Shown here one piece after another: positions 25,053 through 34,128 of a stretch of 50,641 nucleotides of DNA; the first letter of the stretch is position 1; each line of letters begins with the position of its first letter. The notes below the pieces were generated by a model that worked only from the letters and a program-made list of their open reading frames with translations, made no database searches and was not told the DNA's origin. The stretch comes from Meiothermus luteus (GTDB lineage: Bacteria > Deinococcota > Deinococci > Deinococcales > Thermaceae). The position numbers and the translations under genes are program-made. The stretch covers positions 1 through 50,641 of the forward strand of contig NZ_QWKZ01000004.1 of NCBI RefSeq assembly GCF_003574085.1, written 5' to 3'.

Positions 25053-25265
25053 ATGAGGATTGAGTTCAGGGAGAATGGTTCTATTGGCATTGAAACTGGC
25101 GGCAGACTTGTTTTGCGCCAAGGCGACCAGGAGCAGGTCATTGAGAAGCCACGGGTTTCCCTGTGCCGCTGTGGCCACTCCAACAATAAGCCCTTCTGCG
25201 ATGGCACGCACAAGGCGATAGGCTTTACCGCCCCGGCTGCGGTGATTGAGCTGGAGGAGCGCTAA
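25053..25265 (+). CDS. CDGSH iron-sulfur domain protein
   Basis: A 70-residue protein with the [2Fe-2S] signature CRCGHSNNKPFCDGTH, that is C-x-C-x2-S-x3-P-x-C-D-G-T-H, giving three Cys and one His ligand. The N-terminal part (MRIEFRENGSIGIETGG) forms the strands that pair in mitoNEET-like dimers. Start at ATG 25053 rather than an upstream in-frame codon because the match to the domain begins here and a -10 box precedes it. Divergent from the VOC gene by 67 bases; it is followed after 58 bases by the aldo-keto reductase gene. Redox or Fe-S transfer role is inferred. Confidence 0.88.
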   Translation: MRIEFRENGSIGIETGGRLVLRQGDQEQVIEKPRVSLCRCGHSNNKPFCDGTHKAIGFTAPAAVIELEER

Positions 25266-25323
25266 GGGAGAAAAGCCACATTGTGCTGGCCTGAAGGCAA
25301 TAAGATGGCGGGCGGAGGAAAGT

Positions 25324-26280
25324 ATGCCGATGCGCTATCGCAAGCTGGGCCAGTGGGGCCTCAAGGTTTCGGAGATATCCTTGGGCGCTTGGGTTACCTA
25401 CGGCGATGCGGTCAAGGACCTGGAGCGGATTAAGGAGATCACCCGAATCGCCTATGAGGGGGGCGTAAATTTCTTTGACAACGCGGATGTGTACGCCAAG
25501 GGGCTGGCCGAGGAGCTGATGACCAAGGCGCTGCTGGAGCAGTTTCCTCGCCATGAGCTGGTGCTCTCGAGCAAAGTTTTCTGGCCGACCAGCGAGGATG
25601 CCAACGGGCGGGGGCTTTCCCGCAAACATGTGCGGGAGAGCCTCGAGCGTAGCCTCAAGCGAATGGGCACCGATTACCTTGACCTTTACTTCTGCCACCG
25701 CTACGACCCCGAGGTGCCCATGGAGGAAATCGTGACCACCATGAGCAACCTGGTGGACCGTGGTCTGGTGCTCTACTGGGGGACCTCCGAGTGGCCGGCG
25801 GCCCGGATTGTGGAAGCGGTGCAGTTTGCCCGGGCCAACGGCCTACACCCCCCGGCGGTGGAGCAGCCCCAGTACTCCATGCTCTACCGGGAGCGGGTAG
25901 AGCAGGAGATTCTTCCCGAAACGGAGCGGTTTGGCCTGGGGGTGGTGGTCTGGAGTCCCCTAGCGATGGGCATGCTGACCGGTCGCTACGATGAAGGCAT
26001 CCCCAAGGACAGCCGGTTTGAGCGCTACCCTCAGTTTGCCAGCCGTTTTCTCAACGAGGAGAACGTCAAGAAGGTTAAGGAACTCAAAAAGGTGGCCGAG
26101 GAGGTGGGTCTGACCCGCACCCAGCTTGCCCTGGCCTGGGTCCTGCGCCAAAAGGGAGTTACGAGCGCCATCACCGGGGCCACGCAGCCCGAGCAGATTA
26201 AGGAGAGCCTGGGGGCAGCGGGCGTGGACCTGCCCCCGGAGGTCGTAGAGCGGATAGACCAGATACTGGGCAAGGCTTGA
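25324..26280 (+). CDS. Aldo-keto reductase (potassium channel beta-subunit type)
   Basis: A 318-residue TIM-barrel NADPH oxidoreductase starting at ATG 25324 with GGAGGAAAGT before it. Catalytic tetrad: Asp and Tyr in FFDNADVYAKG, Lys in VLSSKVFW, and His in LYFCHRYDP. NADP-binding residues are expected in SPLAMGMLTGRYD and AITGATQPEQIKESLGA. The pattern YWGTSEWPAARI places it near the Kv-beta/YghZ group (AKR6/14). Substrate unknown, probably detoxification of aldehydes. Convergent with the glycosyltransferase gene 10 bases downstream. Confidence 0.9.
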   Translation: MPMRYRKLGQWGLKVSEISLGAWVTYGDAVKDLERIKEITRIAYEGGVNFFDNADVYAKGLAEELMTKALLEQFPRHELVLSSKVFWPTSEDANGRGLSRKHVRESLERSLKRMGTDYLDLYFCHRYDPEVPMEEIVTTMSNLVDRGLVLYWGTSEWPAARIVEAVQFARANGLHPPAVEQPQYSMLYRERVEQEILPETERFGLGVVVWSPLAMGMLTGRYDEGIPKDSRFERYPQFASRFLNEENVKKVKELKKVAEEVGLTRTQLALAWVLRQKGVTSAITGATQPEQIKESLGAAGVDLPPEVVERIDQILGKA

Positions 26281-26289
26281 GTAGGTGTC

Positions 26290-27387
26290 TCAGAGCTTGA
26301 GGATATACTCGGCCAGCCGCACTATTTCGTTCTTGAGCTCGAGGCCCCTTTGTTCTGGGGGGCGTGACTTGAGTTCCAGGATTTTCGCAGCAATCTTCTT
26401 GGGGTGGCGGATATAGTAGCCTAGCTTCTCATGGCGGATTAGCTCCACGTTGCCGTGCTCTTGGGGCCAGACATAGTCGCAGACGATGAGGTTTTTGCGC
26501 AGCGAGAGCACCTCGGCGATGGTGGCGGGCCCCGCTTTGGAGACCACCACGTCGGCCAGGTTGATGAGCTCGTACATCTGTTGGGTGAAGCCGAAGAGCA
26601 CCAGGTTTTTCAGCCCTTGTTGCTCCTTGAAGCCCAGGAGTTGGTGGTAGAGCCTTTGGTTGTAGCCACAGACCACCACCACGTTGATGCCGGGGATTTT
26701 CACCAGCTCCCGCACTAGCTTGAAGCTAATCTTCAGCCCCGCCCCACCCCCGGTCACCAGCACCGTGTAGGGTTCCTCTAGGCCCCACTCCTTGCGCAAC
26801 CGCTCGGCCTCGCTTTGCGGCAAGGGCTGATTGAACTTGGGGTCTATAAGGGTCTGGAAGTAGTGGAGGTTCTCCGGGGGTACCCGGTGCCGCCGGGCGA
26901 TGCTGTAGGCCTCGGGGCTGGCCACCACGTACTGGTCTTTGGGGTCCACAAACCAGTAGAGGTGGGGGCTGAAGATGTCGGTGACCACGGTGAGGGTCTT
27001 GGGTTTGCGCCTGCGCACGTAGGGCAGCCGGCGGAAGCCGTGGTTCACCGGGTAGCAGTAGATGATTTTGTCGGGCTGAAAGGCTTCTAGGTACTCGTTG
27101 ATGGCTGGGGCCAGGCGCATGCCCAGCACGCGGGCGAAGGTCTGGATGGCCGGGCGGGTCTGGTAAAAGGCCTGAAAGACAGTAAAGAGCCAGCGCTGTT
27201 TGTTTACCGCGAAGTTGTAGCCGTCCTGGATGGCCTGAGCAATCCAGCGAGGACCCACGTCAAAGAAGTTGAAGAGGCGCACCTCCGCGTCGGGCTCGAG
27301 CTCCTTGAGGAGCTTGTACAGGGTCTGCGCCATAGCGTAGTGGCCGCCTCCGGCTTTGGTGTAGACCAGAAGGATGCGTTGCGGCAT
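26290..27387 (-). CDS. GT28-like glycolipid glycosyltransferase (MGDG/diacylglycerol glucosyltransferase type)
   Basis: A 365-residue GT-B enzyme. The acceptor-side N-terminal motif KAGGGHYAMAQTLYKLL and the C-terminal donor motif VVSKAGPATIAEVLSL with PQEHGNVELI match the monogalactosyl- or glucosyl-diacylglycerol synthases and MurG relatives. TVLVTGGGAGLKISFKLV marks the domain junction. Thermus/Meiothermus membranes are rich in glycolipids, so membrane glycolipid synthesis is the likely role. No signal peptide; peripheral membrane action expected. ATG 27387; a GC-rich inverted repeat (GCAGCC/GGCTGC) lies just before the start, but no good ribosome site is evident. Confidence 0.85.
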   Translation of the reverse strand: MPQRILLVYTKAGGGHYAMAQTLYKLLKELEPDAEVRLFNFFDVGPRWIAQAIQDGYNFAVNKQRWLFTVFQAFYQTRPAIQTFARVLGMRLAPAINEYLEAFQPDKIIYCYPVNHGFRRLPYVRRRKPKTLTVVTDIFSPHLYWFVDPKDQYVVASPEAYSIARRHRVPPENLHYFQTLIDPKFNQPLPQSEAERLRKEWGLEEPYTVLVTGGGAGLKISFKLVRELVKIPGINVVVVCGYNQRLYHQLLGFKEQQGLKNLVLFGFTQQMYELINLADVVVSKAGPATIAEVLSLRKNLIVCDYVWPQEHGNVELIRHEKLGYYIRHPKKIAAKILELKSRPPEQRGLELKNEIVRLAEYILKL

Positions 27388-27490
27388 AGGAGGCAGCCGC
27401 CCTGGGCTGCGCTTTTAGCCTAAGCGGCCACTCATCAATCTTCCAGCCTCCGGGGGGCTGCCCCTGCCTCCCCCGTTGGTTTGGGGGCCC

Positions 27491-27892
27491 TCAGCCTACG
27501 AGTGGCTGGTGGCAGAGCCAGACCCCGCTGCGGGCCCGCCAGCCCTCCGGCAGCTTGGTGGCCTTGCTGGGTGGGGGCACCGTCAGCACCTTGTGCCCCA
27601 CGATGCTGAACTCAATAGTGGTGAAGAGCTGATCTAGGGCCCGGGCCAGGAAGCGGGTTTCCAGGGGGCTGAAGCGCAGGCGGGGTAGCCTGGCCTCCAG
27701 GCTCTTGCAGCCCGCATAGGGCAGCAGCTCGGCGGGGTCGCGCCAGTGGCGCGGCGGGCCGATGAGCAGCTCAGCCAGCACCAAGGAGAGCCCGGGATGG
27801 CGTTTTGAGAAGGCCTCGGGGTCAAACTCCAGGGAAAGCTCCAGGTTGACCTCCACGTCCTGCCAGACTTCCTTCCTCATGGCGGTTGCCAT
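27491..27892 (-). CDS. Hypothetical protein
   Basis: 133 residues, not recognised. It is read from ATG 27892, or from a second Met at 27880 (MRKEVWQDVEV). Composition is that of a soluble globular protein, beginning with an acidic beta-like segment (VEVNLELSLEFDPEAF), then a helical middle rich in Leu/Arg and ending VLTVPPPSKATKLPEGW. No signal, membrane segment or motif. It follows the DUF72 gene by 100 bases; a hairpin stands between them. Confidence 0.55.
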   Translation of the reverse strand: MATAMRKEVWQDVEVNLELSLEFDPEAFSKRHPGLSLVLAELLIGPPRHWRDPAELLPYAGCKSLEARLPRLRFSPLETRFLARALDQLFTTIEFSIVGHKVLTVPPPSKATKLPEGWRARSGVWLCHQPLVG

Positions 27893-27979
27893 ACTTCAGG
27901 TTGCTACAAAGGACCCGTCGGGTCAAGCGCAAACAACCCGTTTGGGACGGGAAAAACCGACGTTTTGGGTTGACGCTCG

Positions 27980-28002
27980 GGGGTGCTGGGTGTCAGCACC
28001 CC
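27980..28002 (-). terminator. Hairpin overlapping the DUF72 stop codon
   Basis: Nine-base perfect stem GGGGTGCTG/CAGCACCCC with a 5-base loop (27989-27993) that contains part of the TGA stop of the DUF72 gene. It would act on the minus-strand polysaccharide operon mRNA as a terminator or as 3' end protection, but no T-run follows. Confidence 0.35.
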
Positions 28003-28796
28003 GCTTCTTCCAAGAGCGTTTTGAGCGTTGCGAGGTTGGCCAGGGCATGGCCCTTGGTGGTGTTGTTGAAGATGAACCAGGCCTGGACGATGGTCTCCTG
28101 CTCTGCAGCGGCCTGCAGAGCGCGCACCCAAAGGCGCAACTCTCCCTCGTTGTAGCGGTAGTCGTGCCGCTCAGACTGGTCTTTCCCTTCGTACCACTTG
28201 GCTCGGTTGCGGCCCGAAAGACGGATGTAGGCAGTTTCGGTAGTAACGTGGAGGGCGCTTTTGGGTAGCCCGGGCAGGTCGGGGTAGTCCGGGCTGACCC
28301 AGATGAGCCCGTTCTGCCGGAAAGCCTGCCGGACATCCTCAGCGTCCCAGGAGGCGTGGCGGAATTCCACCGCCAGGCCGCCGGGGGCCAGTGTGGGGTC
28401 GGCAAAGCGCTGGGCCAGGCTGGCCAGGTACCGGCGGTTTTCGGGGGTGCGGTGGAAGCTTTGGGGAAACTGGGCCAGAAAGGGCCCCAGCACCCCGGCC
28501 TCCCGCAGGGGGGCTACCGACTCAAAAAGCCGTTGGTAGTCAGCCTCGGTGGCATCGCGCTGGTGGGTCATGCTCTGGTGGAGCTTGATGGCCCAGCGCA
28601 CCCGCCCCTGGCTGCGCCGGAGCATGCCGGCGAAGGCCTTGACCCCGGGAATGTGGTAGAACGAGGCGTTTAGCTCTACTGCGTTGTGGTGTTGGGCGTA
28701 GATGGAGAGCCAGTCTTCCTTTTTTGCCTCCGGGGGGTAGAGGAGGCCCACCCAGTCCTCATGGGTGTAGCCCCCGGTGCCCAGATAGAGTTCCAT
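27993..28796 (-). CDS. DUF72 domain protein
   Basis: A 267-residue TIM-barrel-like protein of the conserved DUF72 family (YecE type). It begins YLGTGGYTHEDWVGLLYPPEAKK and carries the recurrent NAVELNASFYHIP, FLAQFPQSFHRTPENRRYL, GGLAVEFRHASW and AYIRLSGRNRAKWYEGK. Its reaction is unknown; the family has been proposed to act on nucleic acids or sugars. It begins one base after the damaged wecA-type gene and is probably co-transcribed with the polysaccharide genes. Confidence 0.88.
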   Translation of the reverse strand: MELYLGTGGYTHEDWVGLLYPPEAKKEDWLSIYAQHHNAVELNASFYHIPGVKAFAGMLRRSQGRVRWAIKLHQSMTHQRDATEADYQRLFESVAPLREAGVLGPFLAQFPQSFHRTPENRRYLASLAQRFADPTLAPGGLAVEFRHASWDAEDVRQAFRQNGLIWVSPDYPDLPGLPKSALHVTTETAYIRLSGRNRAKWYEGKDQSERHDYRYNEGELRLWVRALQAAAEQETIVQAWFIFNNTTKGHALANLATLKTLLEEAGC

Positions 28797-28797
28797 C

Positions 28798-29546
28798 CTA
28801 AAGAGAGCCTAGCCGATAGGCTCCCCAAAGCAGAAGCGCTAGGGACAGGCCCAGGCCGGCCAGACCCCAGGGAAGGGGGCTTTGGTTGACCCACAGGCCG
28901 AGCAGCACCAGCAGTCCGCTGAGCAACCAGACCACCAGGACGGTCTTGGAGGGGTTTTGGATGTAAAGCTGGTCCAGGCGGTCGTAGGTGTGGTCCCGAT
29001 CCCCGTCAAAAATGGGCTTTCCCCGCCGCCAGCGGCGGACGATGCCGGCTAGTGTGTCGTAGAGGGGGAAGGCCAGCATGGCCCCCGCTGCCAGGAAGGT
29101 CTGCCCGCCGTGGGTAGTGGCCGCTATCCAGAGCATCGCCAGCATGTACCCGGTGGAGAGACTGCCCACGTCCCCCATGAAGGTTTTGGCCTGGGGATAG
29201 TTCCAGACCAGAAAGCCCAGAAGGCTGGCCGCGGCCAGCAGGGCCAGCGTGGCCTGGGGGGTCCCCCAAAGGAGAACGGCGACTCCCAAAGCGGAGATTA
29301 TAGCGTTGCCCGAGGCCAGGCCGTTCATGCCGTCAATCAGGTTGACCGCGTTGGCCATGGTGGGCACCAGCCCCACAGCCCAAAGGCCACCACGATGCCC
29401 ACCCCGCCAAAGCGGGGGGTAGGTAGGGTGTGGATTTTGATGGCCCCGGGCCGGTCTACAATCCCCAAAGCCCTGGCCAAGGGAATGGACAAGCCTACTG
29501 TCGCGACAGCGGTTAGAAAGGTGAGGATAAGCAGCGATCCTTCCAT
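28798..29546 (-). pseudogene. WecA/TagO-type undecaprenyl-phosphate sugar-1-phosphate transferase, internal deletion
   Basis: The N-terminal part (ATG 29546) reads ALGIVDRPGAIKIHTLPTPRFGG, the family entry motif, then stops in frame after a short stretch. The C-terminal part, one base out of frame, begins NAVNLIDGMNGLASG and continues with the helix and KTFMGDVGSLSTGY, the polyprenyl-sugar motif, to SLALLLWGAYRLGSL. The whole middle (about 90 residues, with the DD-x-x-G/D motif and several helices of a normal 330-residue enzyme) is missing at about 29365-29390. The two halves therefore cannot give a working transferase. It would normally start the polysaccharide made by the operon; another copy may exist elsewhere. 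Confidence 0.8.
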
Positions 29547-29558
29547 CGTGGAGTTTCC

Positions 29559-30710
29559 TTAGACCCTTTGGGGAATGGGCTTGGGTTGCAAAGCGCGGTG
29601 GTAGAGCTCTTCGTGCAGGTGCAGGAGGTTGCGCAGGTCGTAGGCCTTGACCCGCTCCTGTCCTGTTTGGCCCATCTGTCGGCTTTCCTGGGGGTGCTCC
29701 AACACGAACTGCATGGCCCGGGCCAGGGCTTGCACATCCCCCACCGGGTGCAGCAGCCCGGCTCCCTCCCGCAGCAGTTCATGGATACCTCGCACGTCGG
29801 CCCCGATGGCCGGAACCCCCAGGCAGAAAGACTCCATGATGGCCCTGGGCAGGCCCTCCTGTTCGGAAGGGAGCAGGGTGGCCACCGCCCCTTGAATGAG
29901 GGTGGGAATATCCCGGCGGAAGCCCAGGAAGTGCACCCTCTTGGCAATGCCCAGCCGGGCTGCTAAGGCCTTCATCTCTTCCAGCAAGGGGCCTTGGCCG
30001 GCAAGGACCAGGTGGGCCTCTTGGCGGGGCAGCAGGCTGAAGGCCCTCAGGGCGTCGCGGTGGCGTTTACGAGGGATGAACTCGGCAATCATCAGGAAAT
30101 AGGGCTGCTCAGGCTCCAGCCCCAAGGAGGCCCTGAACCGGGCCACCGCTTCGAGGGGTGTGGGACGCCCGTAGAAGTCCAGGTCCACCCCAATGCCGGG
30201 CATGTAGACAGTTCGCGCCGGTCCTACCAGCCTCTCTGCTGCCCGGCGGTCGGCTTCGTTCATCACCACCAAATAGTCGGTAAAGGGGCTTGCCAGCCGC
30301 TCGAGGCTGTAGAACAGGGCGTTTTTGACTGGGTGGCCTCGAGGGTGGAAGTGAAAACCGTGGGCGGTGTAGATGAGCCGGCCCTGCCCCTGGGCCTGCC
30401 ATCTGCGCAGGGCCATTCGGGTCACGAAGGCTGCGATGGGGGTGTGCACGTGAACGATGTCGTAACCCTCCCGCTCCACCAAGGCCCTGAGCGTGCGCAT
30501 CCCCAGGGGTAGGTTGCGGGGGTCTAGGGGGCTGCGGGACATGGGCACGTGGAAGAGCCGGTCAAAGGCCGCTTGGGCCTCCTTGCAGTCGGGAGCCCCC
30601 GCTGCGGCCCCGTCCACCCTCCAGCCCAGCCGCCGGAAGTGGGTGGCGTAGGGCAGCAGGAACTCGGTGAAGAATAGGGCAGTGGTGGCCACGATGAGCA
30701 GCTTGGGCAT
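29559..30710 (-). CDS. Glycosyltransferase family 4 protein
   Basis: A 383-residue GT-B glycosyltransferase. The N-terminal acceptor domain shows DIVHVHTPIAAFVTRMALRR and YTAHGFHFHPRG, and the donor domain shows MIAEFIPRKRHRDALRAF and SEQEGLPRAIMESFCLGVPAI with the E-x7-E motif. ATG 30710 overlaps the upstream GT stop by a base (TGATG). It belongs to the surface polysaccharide operon. Sugar and linkage cannot be assigned. Confidence 0.88.
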   Translation of the reverse strand: MPKLLIVATTALFFTEFLLPYATHFRRLGWRVDGAAAGAPDCKEAQAAFDRLFHVPMSRSPLDPRNLPLGMRTLRALVEREGYDIVHVHTPIAAFVTRMALRRWQAQGQGRLIYTAHGFHFHPRGHPVKNALFYSLERLASPFTDYLVVMNEADRRAAERLVGPARTVYMPGIGVDLDFYGRPTPLEAVARFRASLGLEPEQPYFLMIAEFIPRKRHRDALRAFSLLPRQEAHLVLAGQGPLLEEMKALAARLGIAKRVHFLGFRRDIPTLIQGAVATLLPSEQEGLPRAIMESFCLGVPAIGADVRGIHELLREGAGLLHPVGDVQALARAMQFVLEHPQESRQMGQTGQERVKAYDLRNLLHLHEELYHRALQPKPIPQRV

Positions 30711-31846
30711 CAGCGTTCTCCTATGGGTTTGAGGGTTTTTTGGCTCAGCAACTCCTGGTAGAGGTCCTCCCAGCGCTGGATGATGCGTTGAAGGTCATAG
30801 CGTTGCAGCACCAAGGCCCGCCCGGCCTGGCCCATTCGGGTCCGTTCCTCGGCTGGCCTTTCCATGAGTGCGCGCATGGCCATGGCCAGCCTGGAGCTGT
30901 CCTTCGGGGATACCAGGAGGCCGTTTTCCCCCTGCTCAACCACCTCGCGGTTGCCCCCCACGTCGGTGGCCACGATGGGCAGCCCCACCGCCGCAGCCTC
31001 CAGCAGCACCATGGGCATCCCCTCCCAGGCGGAGGACATCACGTAGGCGTCGGCGGCGTTCATAAGGCCGGGTACGTCCCCGCGGGCCCCCAGGAAGCGG
31101 ACCTTGTCCTCTAGCCCCATAGACTGGGCCAGCCCCTTCATGGGCTCGAGCAGCGGTCCTTGGCCCACCAGCCAAAGCCGGGCTGCGGGGTGTGCCTGGG
31201 ATACTTCACGGAAGGCCTGGAGCAGGTTGGGGTAGTCCTTGGCCGGAGCGAAGCGGCCCACGGCCAGCCAGATGAACTCCTCCTGCACCCCCATCTCCCG
31301 GCGCAGGGCCAAGCGGGCCTCGGGGTCAGGAGCGAAGCGCCTGGTGTCCACGCCGTTGGGGATGTAGAGGCCCCGGCCCTTCGGAATGGCCCCCACCTTG
31401 AGGTAGCGCTCTAGCCCGGCTTGGCTCACCTGGGTGGTGAGGTCGCAAAGGGGATCGGTCAAGCGGTAGGCCAGCTCGCGCCAGCGCCCCCCCTCAATGA
31501 TGTTGTGGGCCGTGCAGAGCACCACCGGTACCCGGACCAGCGGGCGTACCAGCCGGGCCAGTAGGTTGGCGTGGACCATGTGGGCATGCAGCACCTGGGG
31601 TTGGAATTCGCGCACCAGCCGCACCATGCGGACAAAACCCTTTAGGCTGGGGCGGCCTGGCCGCATTCCCAGCGAGTCTACCGGAATCCCCGCCTGGGCC
31701 AGGTCCTGGGCCTTGGGGCCTAGAGGGGTCATGCAGACCACCTGTACTCCCCAGCCCGTTTGGGCCAGCCCGCGGGCCAGCTCCACCACCTGGGTTTCGG
31801 CCCCGCCGTGCCCTAGGGAGGTGATCAGGAGGAGGATTCGCCTCAT
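30710..31846 (-). CDS. Glycosyltransferase family 4 protein
   Basis: A 378-residue GT4-like protein from ATG 31846 (AAGGAGGCTGGC before it). N-terminus LLLITSLGHGGAETQVVELA is the typical glycine-rich opening; NGVDTRRFAPDP, AVGRFAPAKDYPNLLQAF and SSAWEGMPMVLLEAAAVGLPIV are the donor-site motifs. Overlaps the wzy-type gene by 4 bases. One of four GT4 enzymes assembling the same repeat unit. Confidence 0.88.
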   Translation of the reverse strand: MRRILLLITSLGHGGAETQVVELARGLAQTGWGVQVVCMTPLGPKAQDLAQAGIPVDSLGMRPGRPSLKGFVRMVRLVREFQPQVLHAHMVHANLLARLVRPLVRVPVVLCTAHNIIEGGRWRELAYRLTDPLCDLTTQVSQAGLERYLKVGAIPKGRGLYIPNGVDTRRFAPDPEARLALRREMGVQEEFIWLAVGRFAPAKDYPNLLQAFREVSQAHPAARLWLVGQGPLLEPMKGLAQSMGLEDKVRFLGARGDVPGLMNAADAYVMSSAWEGMPMVLLEAAAVGLPIVATDVGGNREVVEQGENGLLVSPKDSSRLAMAMRALMERPAEERTRMGQAGRALVLQRYDLQRIIQRWEDLYQELLSQKTLKPIGER

Positions 31847-33021
31847 GCCAGCCTCCTTAGCGCGTTGCTTGTGGGGCTCCAAAGCCGCAGGGCGCTGTAG
31901 TGGGCCAGAATCATGCCCAGCACGAACCAGGTCTGCTTGCGCCACTCCCAGTTCTGGGCCATACAGGCCAGCAGCAGGATCAGGAACACCGAGCCCCACA
32001 GGAGCCGCTCGAGGGGGGGCATGGAGAGGAGGCAGGCCACCACCCCCCCCAGCAGCAAAAGCATCCCGGCCAGTCCCACCACCCCCATCTCGGCAGCAAT
32101 GGCCACGAAGAGGTTGTGTGGGGCCACCCACTGGCGGAACCAGGGGTGGGCCTCCAGGGTGGCCCCAAAGGTGCCGGCCCCGGTGCCCAAGACGGGGTGC
32201 TCGCCAAAGACCTGCCAGCCGGCTGCCCAGATGTTGGTGCGGTCGTTGAGGGTTCCGCTGCTGACCTCGTCAAAAAGGGTGGCCAGCCGGGAGAAGCTCT
32301 CCGGAGGGATGAGGCTGGGAATAAGGCTCAGGGCCAGCGCGGCCAGCACCCCCACCAGCGCCTTGAGCCTCCAGGAGGCCCGGGGGAGAGTCAGCACCAC
32401 GAAAAGGAGCCCCACCGCCACCCCCAGAAGCCCGGCTCGAGCCGCGGTGAGGAAGACCACCCCTAGGGCCAGCAGGGGGTAGAGGCGGTAGAGCCAGACC
32501 AGCCGGCTCTTTTCGTCGCACAGGGCCAGGTACCAGGCCAGGGGGATGCCTATGGAGAGCACAAAGGAGAGGTCGCCGGGGTCAAAGTTGGCTGCGGCGT
32601 AGCGTTGGTAGACCACCTCGCTTCCGCTGAGGAAGTTGTAGATGGTGTTGCCAGCGGCCACATAGGCCCCAAGCACGTAGGCGCTCAGAATTTGCCGCAC
32701 CGCCAGATCGTCCTCCAACACCACGAAAAGGGCCCAGAAGAACATCCACAAGAGGCCGTACTGGAGGATTCGCTCCAGGGTGTCTTGCGGTGCGATGCTC
32801 CAGAAGTAGCTCAGCACCGCCAGCAGCACGAACCCCAGCCCGCTCAGGTGTACCCAGTGTAGCCGGAGGCGGCCGGAGGTCAGCACGTAGGCTAAAGTTG
32901 TCAGGGCCGCTAGGATGCCCACATAGCGGCTTAGGGTGCCCAGCCCAGGGATGAGCAGGATGTTTTCCCAGGGGAGGGTAAAAACGTACAGCCAGAGCAG
33001 CCCGTAGGCCAGCCGTGCCAT
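31843..33021 (-). CDS. O-antigen ligase/polymerase family membrane protein
   Basis: A 392-residue polytopic protein with about 10 hydrophobic helices. Between later helices it has the large external loop with the Wzy_C-type motif NDRTNIWAAGWQVFGEHPVLG and APHNLFVAIAAEMGV (conserved His). This family includes O-antigen ligases (WaaL) and polymerases (Wzy); the two cannot be told apart by sequence. In this cluster with a Wzx flippase either joins repeat units or attaches the chain to its carrier. Starts one base before the next GT stop. Confidence 0.88.
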   Translation of the reverse strand: MARLAYGLLWLYVFTLPWENILLIPGLGTLSRYVGILAALTTLAYVLTSGRLRLHWVHLSGLGFVLLAVLSYFWSIAPQDTLERILQYGLLWMFFWALFVVLEDDLAVRQILSAYVLGAYVAAGNTIYNFLSGSEVVYQRYAAANFDPGDLSFVLSIGIPLAWYLALCDEKSRLVWLYRLYPLLALGVVFLTAARAGLLGVAVGLLFVVLTLPRASWRLKALVGVLAALALSLIPSLIPPESFSRLATLFDEVSSGTLNDRTNIWAAGWQVFGEHPVLGTGAGTFGATLEAHPWFRQWVAPHNLFVAIAAEMGVVGLAGMLLLLGGVVACLLSMPPLERLLWGSVFLILLLACMAQNWEWRKQTWFVLGMILAHYSALRLWSPTSNALRRLA

Positions 33022-33022
33022 G

Positions 33023-34120
33023 TCACACCCCCTCCAGGAGTTCCAAGTACCTCCGGACCACTTCGGCTTGGGTGTAGGGGTGGTAGGCCTCCTCGGGAGA
33101 CGCGGTCCGGCCCTCAGCCAGGGTGGCCTCGAGGGCCTGGGCCAGGGCCGTAGGGTTGTTCACCGGGACCAGTCGGCCCCAGCGTCCGCCCTGGAGGATT
33201 TCCCGCGGGCCGCTGGGGCAGTCGGTGGCCACCACCGGGGTGCCGAGGGCCAACGCCTCAATAAGCACCGTGGGCAGCCCCTCCCAGTCCGAGGACAAGA
33301 CGAACGCCGCCGCCCTTTTCATGTAGGGGTAGGGGTTTTGCACGAAGCCTGGCAGCCCCACCTCGCCTTCTAGCCCAAAGGAGCGCACGAGGTCTTCCAG
33401 CGAGGCCCGCTCTTCCCCCTCTCCTAGAATGAGCAGCCGAACCGGCCGGCGCTTGCGCACCTCGGCGAAGGCCCGGATCAGGTTGGGAAAGTTTTTCTGT
33501 CGGGTTAGGCGGCCTACCCCGAGCAACACCGGGGGCTCTTTGGGCTGGAACCAGGGGTGCTCGAGCGGCTCCTCGGCCCGCTGGAGGAGTTCGGGGGTGA
33601 CCACCGGGTTGTGGATGACCTGCACCTTTTGGCGGATGCCGGTAAGGCGAATGAAGTCCTCCACCACGCCTTGCGAGACGCCTACGATGCCGTCCGCCCA
33701 AGGGTAGAAAAACCGCATGGCCAACGGCAGCAGCCGGCCCCGCAGGGAAGGGGCATGCCGAGCGTCTTGGCTGGGGGTGTTCTGCATGCAGACCGCTACC
33801 CGGGTGGGCACCCGGGCCAGGCGGCGGGCCCACAGGGCCACCACGTTGGCGTGGTCAAGCGCCGAGACCAGCCCCAAGGGTTTTTCCTGGCGCAAGTAGC
33901 GCACCAGGCCCGGTAGGCTTTGGAGTACCCGGCGGGCCCTCAGGTCTACCAGCCGCACCTCAGGTGGAACCAACGGTAGGTAAGGGCCTGTGGCCTCGGC
34001 CAGCACCAGGTCCACAAGGAGGCCTTGCCGGGCCATGCCGACGGCCAGGTTGAGCATGGAGCGCTCGGCCCCGCCCCCCAGCAAGGAGGGTAGGTAGATG
34101 GCGAATCGTCTATCGGGCAT
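33023..34120 (-). CDS. Glycosyltransferase family 4 protein
   Basis: A 365-residue GT4-type enzyme. N-terminus IYLPSLLGGGAERSMLNLA, then VGRLTRQKNFPNLIRAFAE and SSDWEGLPTVLIEALALGTPVV with the E-x7-E donor motif. It overlaps none of its neighbours; 8 bases from the next GT gene. Member of the polysaccharide operon, sugar unknown. Confidence 0.88.
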   Translation of the reverse strand: MPDRRFAIYLPSLLGGGAERSMLNLAVGMARQGLLVDLVLAEATGPYLPLVPPEVRLVDLRARRVLQSLPGLVRYLRQEKPLGLVSALDHANVVALWARRLARVPTRVAVCMQNTPSQDARHAPSLRGRLLPLAMRFFYPWADGIVGVSQGVVEDFIRLTGIRQKVQVIHNPVVTPELLQRAEEPLEHPWFQPKEPPVLLGVGRLTRQKNFPNLIRAFAEVRKRRPVRLLILGEGEERASLEDLVRSFGLEGEVGLPGFVQNPYPYMKRAAAFVLSSDWEGLPTVLIEALALGTPVVATDCPSGPREILQGGRWGRLVPVNNPTALAQALEATLAEGRTASPEEAYHPYTQAEVVRRYLELLEGV

Positions 34121-34128
34121 GCTTCCCC

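Noticed and set aside
27390-27480. GC-rich hairpins near the GT28-like gene start
   Set aside because: No T-run on either strand and no conserved element; likely chance in GC-rich DNA.
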